Of a stretch of 31,777 nt of DNA, positions 7,552-19,986 are shown one piece after another; the first letter of the stretch is position 1, and each line of letters opens with the position of its first letter. A model generated the notes under the pieces. The model was not told the DNA's origin and did no database searches. It saw nothing but the letters and a program-made list of their open reading frames with translations. A program made the position numbers and the translations under genes. Source of the stretch: Sulfuricystis sp964478415 (GTDB taxonomy: Bacteria > Pseudomonadota > Gammaproteobacteria > Burkholderiales > Rhodocyclaceae); assembly GCA_964478415.1 (NCBI GenBank), contig CAYZII010000016.1:1-31777 (forward strand), given 5' to 3'.

Positions 7552-8894
<1,343 letters not shown>

Positions 8895-8939
8895 GAACGT
8901 AATACCGGCAATTGGTGCACCGCGCTGCAGTAGTGACGA

Positions 8940-8948
8940 TGCGATAAT
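8940..8948 (+). promoter_or_regulatory. Extended -10 promoter candidate for mfd
   Basis: TGCGATAAT at 8940-8948 matches an extended -10 element (TGn plus GATAAT), 24 bases before the mfd ATG. No -35 hexamer stands at the usual distance. The remainder of the 78-bp gap after the regulator gene shows nothing else. Confidence 0.35.
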
Positions 8949-8972
8949 CGCGCACTTCTGTTCCCGCTTGCG

Positions 8973-12401
<3,429 letters not shown>

Positions 12402-12406
12402 GCGGC

Positions 12407-12435
12407 TTGACCCGTCACCATTGGTCAGGTAGGAT
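12407..12435 (+). promoter_or_regulatory. Sigma70 promoter of the vapBC pair
   Basis: TTGACC (-35, 12407-12412), a 17-bp spacer and TAGGAT (-10, 12430-12435) give a near-consensus promoter beginning 6 bases after the mfd stop codon. Predicted start is near 12442, 26 bases before the antitoxin ATG, with AAAGGG as ribosome-binding site at 12457-12461. Confidence 0.75.
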
Positions 12436-12441
12436 GACCAA
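12421..12441 (+). promoter_or_regulatory. Putative VapBC autoregulatory operator
   Basis: A perfect 7-bp inverted repeat, TTGGTCA (12421-12427) and TGACCAA (12435-12441) with a 7-bp spacer, covers the -10 element of the promoter. Antitoxins of this type repress their own operon by binding such dyads; the position predicts repression. Confidence 0.7.
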
Positions 12442-12467
12442 CAAGCACAGATTCGAAAGGGCTCACC

Positions 12468-12698
12468 ATGCCGCAGTTCAACATCGCCGAGGCCAAAAGC
12501 CATCTCTCCGAACTGGTGCAGAAAACCTTGCTGGGTGAAGAAGTCATCATCGCGCGCGACAACAAACCACAAGTGAAGCTCGTGCCGATCAAGCCCGTGG
12601 CGAAAAAACGCAAGCCCGGATCGGGCAAGGGACAGATACTCTTCATCGCGGACGACTTCGACGCCACCTTGGACGATTTCGCCGATTACCTGCGATGA
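12468..12698 (+). CDS. Phd/YefM-type antitoxin of a VapBC pair
   Basis: A 76-residue antitoxin. The N-terminal half (FNIAEAKSHLSELVQKTLLG, then EVIIARDNKPQVKLVPI) is the DNA-binding Phd/YefM fold. The C-terminal tail after Gly52 is the expected toxin-neutralising segment, ending in an acidic patch (DDFDATLDDFADYLR). The stop overlaps the toxin ATG (ATGA at 12695-12698), coupling their translation. The pair has its own promoter and operator. It sits between mfd and aroG as a small accessory insertion in a housekeeping region. Confidence 0.88.
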   Translation: MPQFNIAEAKSHLSELVQKTLLGEEVIIARDNKPQVKLVPIKPVAKKRKPGSGKGQILFIADDFDATLDDFADYLR

Positions 12699-13081
12699 AA
12701 ATCCTGCTCGATACCAACGCCTTCCTGCGTTGGGTGGATGATGATCCTGCGCTATCCCGCAAAGCGCGCTCAGTGATCGCCAACATGGACAACGAGGTCT
12801 TCGTCAGCCTCGTCGTCCCCTGGGAGCTCGCCATCAAGTCGGCCCTCGGGAAAATTCGCATCAATCAGCCGGTGGGGCGATTCGTCGCGCGCCACGTCGA
12901 AGCCAACGGCTTCAGCCTGCTTGGTATCGATCTGGCCGACGTCGCGCTCGTCGAGAGCTTGCCCCTGCACCATCGCGACCCCTTCGACCGGCTGCTGGTC
13001 GCCCAGGCAAAAAACCGCAAACTGACCGTCGCGAGCGCCGATGCCATCTTCTCGGCCTACGATGTCAAACGTATCTGGTAA
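12695..13081 (+). CDS. VapC-type PIN-domain toxin ribonuclease
   Basis: A 128-residue PIN-domain protein with the expected Mg2+-binding acidic residues: Asp6 (LLDTNAF), Glu44 (PWELAIK), Asp95/Asp98 in HHRDPFDRLL, and Asp116 (SADAIF). The HHRDPFDR block is typical of the VapC subgroup paired with Phd/YefM antitoxins. VapC toxins are endoribonucleases that cleave tRNA or rRNA; the target here is unknown. All catalytic residues are present, so the toxin looks intact. Its end is 7 bases before the aroG start. Confidence 0.9.
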   Translation: MKILLDTNAFLRWVDDDPALSRKARSVIANMDNEVFVSLVVPWELAIKSALGKIRINQPVGRFVARHVEANGFSLLGIDLADVALVESLPLHHRDPFDRLLVAQAKNRKLTVASADAIFSAYDVKRIW

Positions 13082-13088
13082 TCGAAAC

Positions 13089-14171
13089 ATGCAACCCACC
13101 GAAAACCTCAACATCGAAACCTTCGAGCCGATGCCGACACCGGCGGAGCTCCATGCCCGCGCGCCGATGAGCGAGGCCGCCGAAAAGACGGTACTGGCAG
13201 GACGACAGGCGATCGAAGCCATCCTTGATCGGCGCGATCCGCGCCTGTTCATCGTCGTCGGGCCGTGCTCGATCCACGATCCGATCGCCGGACTCGACTA
13301 CGCGCGGCGCCTGAAAACGCTCGCCGACGAAGTCGCCGACACACTGCTGATCGTGATGCGCGTCTATTTCGAAAAACCGCGTACCGCTACTGGCTGGAAA
13401 GGCTTCATCAACGATCCGCACATGGACGACAGCTTCCATGTCGAGGAAGGCATCTACAAGGCGCGTGAATTCCTGCTCGCCATCAACGAGCTGGGGCTAC
13501 CCACCGGCACCGAAGCGCTCGATCCGATCACACCGCAGTACCTCGGCGATCTGGTGAGCTGGACGGCGATCGGCGCGCGCACTTCGGAATCGCAGACGCA
13601 CCGTGAAATGGCATCGGGTCTCTCTACGCCGGTTGGATTCAAGAACGGCACCGACGGTTCAGTAGAGACGGCGGTGAATGCGATCCTCTCCGCGTCGAAG
13701 CCGCACAGCTTCCTCGGTATCAACATGGAAGGCCGCTCATCGATCGTGCGCACCAAGGGCAACCGTTATGGCCATCTGGTGCTGCGCGGCGGTGGCGGGC
13801 GCCCAAACTACGATTCGGTGAGCATCGCGCTCGCCGAACAGGCGCTGGCCAAGGCGGGCCTGCCGCAGAACATCGTCGTCGACTGCTCGCATGCCAACAG
13901 CTACAAGGATCCCGATCGCCAGCCACTGGTGATGCATGACGTAATCAACCAAATCCGCCTCGGCAACAAATCGATCGTCGGCTTGATGATCGAGAGCTTC
14001 ATCGAAGCCGGCAACCAGCCGATCCCCGAGGACCTGACGCAGCTCAAGTATGGCTGTTCGGTCACCGACGCCTGTGTAGACTGGCCGACGACGGAAAGAA
14101 TGATCCGCGAGGCCCACGACATCCTGCGCGGCCCGCTGGCGGGGCGCATCGTGCGAAAGGCTACCGCATGA
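13089..14171 (+). CDS. aroG: Class I 3-deoxy-D-arabino-heptulosonate 7-phosphate (DAHP) synthase
   Basis: A 360-residue enzyme of the AroF/G/H family that condenses phosphoenolpyruvate with erythrose 4-phosphate, the first step of the shikimate pathway. Visible signatures are VVGPCSIHDP (metal Cys), GARTSESQTHREM, GFKNGTDG, DCSHAN (metal His), MIESF (metal Glu) and TDACVDW (metal Asp). The start at 13089 was preferred over an in-frame ATG at 13041, which lies inside the toxin gene. Which aromatic amino acid inhibits it cannot be told. The stop overlaps the DUF1015 gene (ATGA), and it follows vapC by 7 bp, so read-through from the toxin-antitoxin promoter is possible. Confidence 0.96.
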   Translation: MQPTENLNIETFEPMPTPAELHARAPMSEAAEKTVLAGRQAIEAILDRRDPRLFIVVGPCSIHDPIAGLDYARRLKTLADEVADTLLIVMRVYFEKPRTATGWKGFINDPHMDDSFHVEEGIYKAREFLLAINELGLPTGTEALDPITPQYLGDLVSWTAIGARTSESQTHREMASGLSTPVGFKNGTDGSVETAVNAILSASKPHSFLGINMEGRSSIVRTKGNRYGHLVLRGGGGRPNYDSVSIALAEQALAKAGLPQNIVVDCSHANSYKDPDRQPLVMHDVINQIRLGNKSIVGLMIESFIEAGNQPIPEDLTQLKYGCSVTDACVDWPTTERMIREAHDILRGPLAGRIVRKATA

Positions 14172-15418
14172 CGAACCTGATCCACCCGCTGCGTGGCCTG
14201 TGTCCCGCGCCAGGCCGTGCCAATGACGTCGCGGCCCCTCCCTACGACGTGCTTTCCTCGGCGGAAGCGCGCGAACGCGCTGCCGGCAAGCCCTGGTCGT
14301 TCCTGCATATCTCGAAGCCGGAAATCGATCTGCCGCCCGGCATCGCATCCGATGATCCGGCCGTCTATGCCAAGGCGGCAGAAAACCTGCAACGCATGAT
14401 CGCCGCCGGTGTGCTGATCCGCGATGCACGCCCCTGCTATTACGCTTATCGGCTGACGATGCGCACCTCGAAAGGTACCCACGAGCAGACCGGGCTGGTC
14501 GCCATCGCCTCGGTGTCCGCTTATGAAAGCAACCGCATCAAGAAGCACGAATTCACCCGACCAGACAAGGAAGACGACCGCGTGCGCCAAATCGAGGCGA
14601 CCAATGCCCAGACCGGTCCGGTGCTGCTCGCCTACCCGGCCACACCGTCGGTCGATGACATGATCGCAACGCTCGTCACAGGCGAGCCCTTCGCCGATGC
14701 GACTCTGGAAGAGCCGACACACAGCGTGCGCCACCAACTCTGGCGTTGCACAGACCCGGCGCGTATCGACGCACTCACCCAGGCTTTCGAGGCGATGGAG
14801 GCGCTCTACATCGCCGATGGTCATCACCGTTCGGCCGCCGCCGCACGCGTTGCTGCCAAACGGCGTATCCCAGGCCGCGAACTGGCTTCAGACTACTTCC
14901 TGGCGGTGATCTTCCCACACCGACAGATGCAGATTCTCGACTACAACCGCGTCATCAGAGACCTGAACGGCCTGAGCGAAGAAACCTTCCTGCAGCGGCT
15001 GGAAGACAAGTTTCACGTCTTTCCAGTCAGCGACCCGGTCGCGCCGCGCTGCCCCGGAGAATTCGGTCTTTATCTGGCTAAGCGCTGGTATCGTCTGAAC
15101 ATCGATCCCAAGCTGATCAGCGACGATCCGGTCGCGGGCTTGGACGTCTCGCTCCTCTCCGATCACGTGCTCGGGCCGATCCTAGGCATCACCGATCTGC
15201 GTCGCGATACGCGCATCGATTTCGTCGGCGGCATCCGGGGCCTGGGCGAACTGGAACGGCGCGTCGACTCGGGTGAGATGGCCGCTGCCTTCTCACTCTA
15301 TCCAACCCGGATGGAACAACTGATGGCGGTAGCCGACAGCGGCCAGGTGATGCCACCGAAATCGACCTGGTTTGAGCCGAAACTGGCCGATGGGCTAGTC
15401 TCGCACGTCCTCGAATGA
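14168..15418 (+). CDS. DUF1015-family protein, function unknown
   Basis: A 416-residue cytoplasmic protein recognised by DUF1015 features: N-terminal HPLRGLCPAP...VAAPPYDVLS, a central FTRPDKEDDRVRQIEAT block, the near-invariant YIADGHHRSAAAARVA segment (about 216-231) and a C-terminal PPKSTWFEPKLADGLV. The conserved IADGHHR resembles a phosphotransfer or nucleotide site, but no biochemical role is assigned here. Translation is coupled to DAHP synthase by a 4-bp overlap, suggesting a link to aromatic or phosphorylated-metabolite metabolism (inference). Confidence 0.85.
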   Translation: MTNLIHPLRGLCPAPGRANDVAAPPYDVLSSAEARERAAGKPWSFLHISKPEIDLPPGIASDDPAVYAKAAENLQRMIAAGVLIRDARPCYYAYRLTMRTSKGTHEQTGLVAIASVSAYESNRIKKHEFTRPDKEDDRVRQIEATNAQTGPVLLAYPATPSVDDMIATLVTGEPFADATLEEPTHSVRHQLWRCTDPARIDALTQAFEAMEALYIADGHHRSAAAARVAAKRRIPGRELASDYFLAVIFPHRQMQILDYNRVIRDLNGLSEETFLQRLEDKFHVFPVSDPVAPRCPGEFGLYLAKRWYRLNIDPKLISDDPVAGLDVSLLSDHVLGPILGITDLRRDTRIDFVGGIRGLGELERRVDSGEMAAAFSLYPTRMEQLMAVADSGQVMPPKSTWFEPKLADGLVSHVLE

Positions 15419-15434
15419 GCGTCGTAACGCCATC

Positions 15435-15506
15435 GGCGGCCGCGGCAGGCAGATAGCGTCGCAAAAGGCTTAGCGTGGAACGCCTGTACAGCCGACCGTG
15501 GCCGCC
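15435..15506. terminator. Long inverted repeat between convergent genes, possible bidirectional terminator
   Basis: GGCGGCCGCGG (15435-15445) can pair over 11 bp (one G-T) with CCGTGGCCGCC (15496-15506), and inside it CAGGC (15446-15450) pairs with GCCTG (15482-15486). It lies between the converging DUF1015 and tpx genes. There is no T run, so intrinsic termination is uncertain. The rest of this 132-bp gap shows nothing. Confidence 0.4.
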
Positions 15507-15550
15507 TGCGTTTCATTGACCGTGGGTGGCCCAAGGTCGGCGATGCGGCG

Positions 15551-16048
15551 TTACAGCACCTTCAGCGCGGCGTCGTAATCCGGCTCGTTGGCGATTTCCG
15601 GCACGAGCTGGGCATGCAGCACCTTGTCATTTTCGTCGAGCACCACCACCGCGCGTGCGGTAAGCCCCAGCAATGGACCTTCGGCGATCTTCACGCCCCA
15701 AGCTGGCAAGAATTCCGGATGGCGGAAGGTCGACAGATGCACGACGTTCTTCAAGCCTTCGGTCGCGCAGAAACGGCCGGCGGCAAACGGTAGGTCGGCC
15801 GAGATCACCAACACGACGGTGTTGTTCAGCCCGGCGGCCTTCTCGTTGAATTTGCGTGTCGAGGTGGCGCAGGTCGGCGTATCGAGACTCGGCACGATAT
15901 TGAGAATCTTGCGCTTGCCGGCGAAATTCTCCAGCGTGACCTCGGCGAGTTCGCCATTTGTGAGGGTCAAGGCCGGCACCTGGCTGCCAACGGTGGGTAA
16001 CGTGCCTTCGACCTTGAAGGGATTTCCCTGTAGTGTGACGGTGGTCAT
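15551..16048 (-). CDS. tpx: Thiol peroxidase (Tpx, peroxiredoxin)
   Basis: A 165-residue atypical 2-Cys peroxiredoxin that reduces H2O2 and alkyl hydroperoxides using thioredoxin. The active-site segment SLDTPTCATSTRKFN holds the peroxidatic Cys60, and FAAGRFCATEG holds the resolving Cys94; both match Tpx positions in E. coli. It is cytoplasmic (no signal). Its ATG overlaps the tatD stop (ATGA), with GGAGAG 7 bases upstream, so it is the last gene of the extended ISC operon. That suits protection of Fe-S assembly from peroxide. Confidence 0.96.
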   Translation of the reverse strand: MTTVTLQGNPFKVEGTLPTVGSQVPALTLTNGELAEVTLENFAGKRKILNIVPSLDTPTCATSTRKFNEKAAGLNNTVVLVISADLPFAAGRFCATEGLKNVVHLSTFRHPEFLPAWGVKIAEGPLLGLTARAVVVLDENDKVLHAQLVPEIANEPDYDAALKVL

Positions 16049-16923
16049 GTTTTCTCTCCGTGGGTGATGAAATTTTTCAATTGTGGCAAGACCGTCAAGG
16101 CATTGCCGGTGGTGGCTGCCGCGACCTCCATGAGCGGCAGTCGCCGCAATTCTGCCAGCGTTTGGGCGATCGACACCAGATCGGCGGGCTCGGTTCTGCC
16201 GCGCTGTCGCCAGACGGGCGGAATGTCCGGCGCATCGGTTTCCAGCACGATCGCCTCCAGCGGTAGCGTTGCCGCCAGTGCGCGGATACGCTTCGCGCCC
16301 GAATAGGTCATCGCCCCTCCGAAACCGAGCTTGAAACCGAGCTTGATGAATTCATCCGCCTGGGTGCGGCTGCCGTTGAAGGCATGGGCGATGCCGCCCG
16401 GCACGCGGATTTTGCGCAGACAGGCGAGGATCGGATCGATCGCGCGGCGCACATGGAGCAGCACTGGCAAGTCGAACGCCGCGGCGATCTTCAGTTGTTC
16501 GGTGAAATAGAACATCTGCTTTTCGTCGTCGCGCGGCGCTATCTGACGATCGAGACCGATTTCGCCAACCGCGACCGCCAGCTCACGGGCAAGTGTCGCA
16601 CTCAGCGCCTCGAGATCCTCGGCACGCGCTCGATCGACATACATCGGATGGATGCCGTACGCCGGCGCGCAACCGGGATAGCTGCGGCAGATGCTGGCCA
16701 CGGCGCCGAAATTGGACCGTTCCACCGCCGGCACGACGATCAGCGCGACGGGCAGTGCCGCTTCGCCAGCGCCGAGTTTGTGCACTCCCTCGCCCGACGC
16801 GAAAAAGTTTTCGCCCCCGCTAGCTCCCCCCCGCGCCGCTGCGACCAGCGCCTGCCGATCGGCATCGAACTCGACCGCATCGAGATGGCAGTGCGTATCG
16901 ACGAGGATTATTTTTTCAGCCAC
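16045..16923 (-). CDS. tatD: TatD-family metal-dependent deoxyribonuclease with an in-frame insertion
   Basis: A 292-residue TIM-barrel hydrolase with all TatD metal ligands: THCH (His11, His13), Glu121 (GEIGLD), His157 (LLHVRR), His180 (GIAHAF) and Asp230 (ETDAPD). TatD proteins are Mg2+-dependent 3'-5' exonucleases linked to DNA repair. The start is taken as GTG at 16923, eight residues before the conserved VDTHCHLD; the longer open frame upstream is an overlap with the rhodanese gene. The 5' end overlaps rhodanese by 16 bp and the 3' end overlaps tpx by 4. Residues about 32-58 form an extra Gly/Ala-rich stretch (GGASGGENFFASGEGVHKLG...) where relatives have about four residues. All ligands lie outside it, so activity may be kept. 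Confidence 0.9.
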   Translation of the reverse strand: MAEKIILVDTHCHLDAVEFDADRQALVAAARGGASGGENFFASGEGVHKLGAGEAALPVALIVVPAVERSNFGAVASICRSYPGCAPAYGIHPMYVDRARAEDLEALSATLARELAVAVGEIGLDRQIAPRDDEKQMFYFTEQLKIAAAFDLPVLLHVRRAIDPILACLRKIRVPGGIAHAFNGSRTQADEFIKLGFKLGFGGAMTYSGAKRIRALAATLPLEAIVLETDAPDIPPVWRQRGRTEPADLVSIAQTLAELRRLPLMEVAAATTGNALTVLPQLKNFITHGEKT

Positions 16924-17552
16924 GGCACGGTGGTGAACCCCAGACTCTTCCACGCCTGCATCCCGCCGCGGTACCACTTGAGCTTGTGCGCAGGATAACC
17001 GAGCGCGAGCAGTTGCTTGATGTTGGTCGGCGACTGGCCGCACCAGGGACCATTGCAGTAGAACACCAGGGTCCTGGCATTTTCGAAATTCCACAGCGCA
17101 CCGACGCGGCTGGCGCCAAACTGCAATTCCAGGATTTCGGCGATGCTCTCCGGATCGGCGTGACGTGGATGCAGACGCTGCCAAGGCAGATGGATCGCAC
17201 CGGGAATGATGCCGGAGCGCACGAGCCACTCCTCATCCCGCGAATCGATCACCAACACACTCTGATCGCGGCGTCCGATACGCTGCAAAAAATCGAGCAG
17301 TTCCAGTTCGCCGATCGTCTCGACACCGGGCGCCAGATGCATCGGCTGGATACAGAATGGCGGGCAGGGCCTCGAGGTGAGTGCGAAGTCGGGATCGATC
17401 TGGTTCAGATTGTCCTGCTCGCGCTGGATGCGCACCAGCTTCCCCTGATGGATCACCTCCACCGAAGCTACGTCGGCCGTGATCCCCACTGGCTGATCGG
17501 CTGCCGCAGCCGCCGCCCAAATGACCAGCAGCAGCGCAGCCAGGCGTTTCAC
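16908..17552 (-). CDS. Periplasmic rhodanese-domain protein
   Basis: A 214-residue protein with a signal peptide (KR then hydrophobic to AAAAADQ, cleavage near 18). An N-terminal extension contains the Cys pair RPCPPFCIQP (Cys63, Cys67), and a rhodanese domain (about 78-206) follows with VIDSRDEEW (98-109), GAIHLPW and an active-site loop FYCNGPWCGQSP (Cys166, Cys171), then YRGGMQAW. Rhodaneses carry persulfide sulfur on the loop Cys; the second Cys and the N-terminal pair suggest a disulfide or redox role. The start is GTG at 17552, overlapping the iscX stop (GTGA); a longer upstream frame lacks the signal at its N-terminus. The pairing of an exported sulfur-handling protein with a cytoplasmic ISC operon is notable. 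Confidence 0.85.
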   Translation of the reverse strand: MKRLAALLLVIWAAAAAADQPVGITADVASVEVIHQGKLVRIQREQDNLNQIDPDFALTSRPCPPFCIQPMHLAPGVETIGELELLDFLQRIGRRDQSVLVIDSRDEEWLVRSGIIPGAIHLPWQRLHPRHADPESIAEILELQFGASRVGALWNFENARTLVFYCNGPWCGQSPTNIKQLLALGYPAHKLKWYRGGMQAWKSLGFTTVPWLKK

Positions 17553-17743
17553 GACACTTCCTCTATCCAGGCCTGCTGGATCGCTTCGAGTTTCTTCTCG
17601 CCACAATGCCGTTCATCTTCTTCGAAACCCGGCAATTCCATCACCCAGCGCATCAGATCGACGAAATTGATCTTCATCGGATCCACATCGGGATGGCGCT
17701 CAGAGAGCTGTATCGCGATCTCTTGGCTGTCGGTCCATTTCAT
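17549..17743 (-). CDS. iscX: Fe-S assembly protein IscX
   Basis: A 64-residue acidic protein matching the IscX/YfhJ family: MKWTDSQEIAIQLSERHPDV, then INFVDLMRWV and LPGFEEDE. IscX binds IscS and iron and tunes the rate of cluster assembly. It overlaps fdx (ATGA) upstream and the rhodanese gene (GTGA) downstream. Confidence 0.95.
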   Translation of the reverse strand: MKWTDSQEIAIQLSERHPDVDPMKINFVDLMRWVMELPGFEEDERHCGEKKLEAIQQAWIEEVS

Positions 17744-18087
17744 TTGCGCCCGCCTCCTTCCTTGACCATGTTGATTGTGTATTTCGGAATCTCGATCACC
17801 AGCGGGGTTTCGCCGACAATCGCCTGACAGGACAGCCGTGAAGTCGGTGTCAGCCCCCAGGCCTTGTCGAGCATGTCCTCTTCGAGTTCATCCGGCGGTT
17901 CGAGCGATTCATAGCCCTCGCGCACGATCACGTGACAGGTCGTGCAGGCGCACGACATTTCGCAGGCATGCTCGATCTCGATCTCGTTTTCGAGCAGCGC
18001 CTCGCAGATCGATTCACCCGGCGCCGCCTCGATCACCGCCCCTTCCGGGCACAGCTCTGCATGAGGGAGGACGACGATCTGTGTCAT
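17740..18087 (-). CDS. fdx: ISC-type [2Fe-2S] ferredoxin
   Basis: A 115-residue adrenodoxin-type ferredoxin with cluster ligands Cys42, Cys48, Cys51 and Cys87 in HACEMSCACTTCHVIV and RLSCQAI; Cys46 is also present, as in E. coli Fdx. It delivers electrons to IscS/IscU during cluster assembly. It is coupled to hscA by a 4-bp ATGA overlap and to iscX at its 3' end. Confidence 0.97.
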   Translation of the reverse strand: MTQIVVLPHAELCPEGAVIEAAPGESICEALLENEIEIEHACEMSCACTTCHVIVREGYESLEPPDELEEDMLDKAWGLTPTSRLSCQAIVGETPLVIEIPKYTINMVKEGGGRK

Positions 18088-19955
18088 AGCTGCTCCATCT
18101 CCGCGATTTTCTTGCCAGTCAGTGCGCGCTGCACGCTCTGGTTCATGCGCCGCGCGGCGAATTCCTCGGTGGCCTTGGACAGGGCATCCATCCCCGCCTC
18201 GATCGCACGCCGGTCATCACCGACCAGCACGCTTTGCAGCCTCGCGAGACAGTTGTCGATATGCACGCGTTCGCTTTCCGAGAGCAGATGGGCATCTTCC
18301 TTGAGTGCCGAGAGCACCGCCTCGACGAGCCGCTGCGCTTCGACTTGCGCCTCGCGCAACGCCCGTCGCTGCGCATCCTCGGCGGCATGGGTGAAGCCAT
18401 CTTTCAGCATCGCGGCGATCTCATCGTCGCTCAGACCATAGGAAGGCTTCACCTCGATATGCGCCTCGACGCCGGTGGTCTGCTCACGGGCCGTCACCGA
18501 CAACAGGCCATCGGCATCGACCTGGAAGGTGACGCGCACGCGCGCCGCGCCCGCCACCATCGGCGGAATGCCGCGCAGCTCAAAGCGCGCCAGCGAACGG
18601 CAATCGGACACCAGCTCGCGTTCACCCTGCACGACGTGCAGCGCCATCGCCGTCTGGCCATCCTTGAAGGTCGTGAAATCCTGCGCGCGCGCCACCGGAA
18701 TGGTCGAATTGCGCGGAACGATCTTCTCGACCAGGCCACCCATCGTCTCGAGACCGAGCGAGAGCGGGATCACGTCGAGCAGCAACCAGTCGTCGCCGGC
18801 GGCACGGTTGCCGGCCAGTAGATTCGCTTGGGTCGCGGCGCCCAAGGCGACCACCTTGTCCGGGTCGAGGTTGTTGAGTGGCTCGCAGCCAAAGAAATCC
18901 TCGACTGCCTTCTGGACCTGTGGCATGCGCGTCGCGCCGCCGACCATCACCACGCCTTTCACCTCATCGACGGACAGGCCGGCATCACGCAAGGCTTTGC
19001 GTGTCGGGCCGAGCGTCTTTTGCACCAGCGTCCGGGTAATTTCGGTAAAAGTCTCCACGGTCAGCTTCAGATCGACGAATTCGCCGCTCGACAAGCGCGC
19101 GCTGATCGGCGCCTCATTGTTCAGGGTGAGGAACTCTTTCGCCTCGCGGGCGCGCATCAGCAGCAAACGCGCATCCTCGTGGGACAGCGGGGAAAGTTTC
19201 GCCTGCTCGATGATCCAGCAAAAGATGCGATGATCGAAATCATCCCCGCCCAGCGCCGAATCACCACCGGTGGCGAGCACCTGGAAGACGCCTTTCGACA
19301 GCTTCAGGATCGAGATGTCGAAGGTGCCACCGCCGAGGTCATAGACAGCATAGATGCCCTCGGAGCCATTGTCGAGACCATAGGCGATCGCCGCCGCGGT
19401 CGGCTCGTTCAACAGGCGCAGCACGTTGAGGCCGGCCAGCCGCGCGGCGTCCTTGGTCGCCTGACGCTGCGCGTCGTCGAAATAGGCCGGCACGGTGACC
19501 ACTGCGCCGGTGAGCTGTCCGCCCAGCGACGCTTCAGCCCGCTCACGCAGCACGCGCAGGATTTCCGCCGACACTTCCACCGGGCTCTTGACACCTTGCA
19601 CGGTGCGAATCTTCACCATGCCCTCGCCGGCGACGAAATCATAGGGCATGCTCTCGATGTGCTCGATGTCCTTCAGGCCACGCCCCATGAAGCGCTTCAC
19701 CGAGACGATGGTGTTCTTCGGATCGCTCGCCTGATGGGCCTGAGCGTCATACCCCACTTCGACCCTACCATCGGGGCAATAGCGCACGATCGAGGGCAGC
19801 AGCGGGCGGCCGAGTTCGTCGTTCAACACGACCGCCATACCGCTTCTCACCGTGGCGACGAGGGAATTCGTGGTGCCGAGGTCGATACCGACCGCCAGCC
19901 GGTGTTCGTGTGGCGCGGCCGACTGGCCGGGCTCGGAGATTTGCAACAGTGCCAT
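18084..19955 (-). CDS. hscA: Hsp70-type chaperone HscA
   Basis: A 623-residue specialised Hsp70. The start at 19955 (MALLQISEPGQSAAPH) matches the E. coli HscA N-terminus; an in-frame ATG at 19997 would add 14 unconserved residues. Features are the ATPase domain with GIDLGTTNSL (23-32), YDLGGGTFDISIL and NEPTAAAIAYGL, and a substrate domain binding the LPPVK motif of IscU. With HscB it drives transfer of nascent clusters from IscU to acceptors. The gap to hscB is 31 bp; the 3' end overlaps fdx. Confidence 0.97.
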   Translation of the reverse strand: MALLQISEPGQSAAPHEHRLAVGIDLGTTNSLVATVRSGMAVVLNDELGRPLLPSIVRYCPDGRVEVGYDAQAHQASDPKNTIVSVKRFMGRGLKDIEHIESMPYDFVAGEGMVKIRTVQGVKSPVEVSAEILRVLRERAEASLGGQLTGAVVTVPAYFDDAQRQATKDAARLAGLNVLRLLNEPTAAAIAYGLDNGSEGIYAVYDLGGGTFDISILKLSKGVFQVLATGGDSALGGDDFDHRIFCWIIEQAKLSPLSHEDARLLLMRAREAKEFLTLNNEAPISARLSSGEFVDLKLTVETFTEITRTLVQKTLGPTRKALRDAGLSVDEVKGVVMVGGATRMPQVQKAVEDFFGCEPLNNLDPDKVVALGAATQANLLAGNRAAGDDWLLLDVIPLSLGLETMGGLVEKIVPRNSTIPVARAQDFTTFKDGQTAMALHVVQGERELVSDCRSLARFELRGIPPMVAGAARVRVTFQVDADGLLSVTAREQTTGVEAHIEVKPSYGLSDDEIAAMLKDGFTHAAEDAQRRALREAQVEAQRLVEAVLSALKEDAHLLSESERVHIDNCLARLQSVLVGDDRRAIEAGMDALSKATEEFAARRMNQSVQRALTGKKIAEMEQL

Positions 19956-19986
19956 GATTTTTTGATGAACGCTCGATGCGAGCGCG

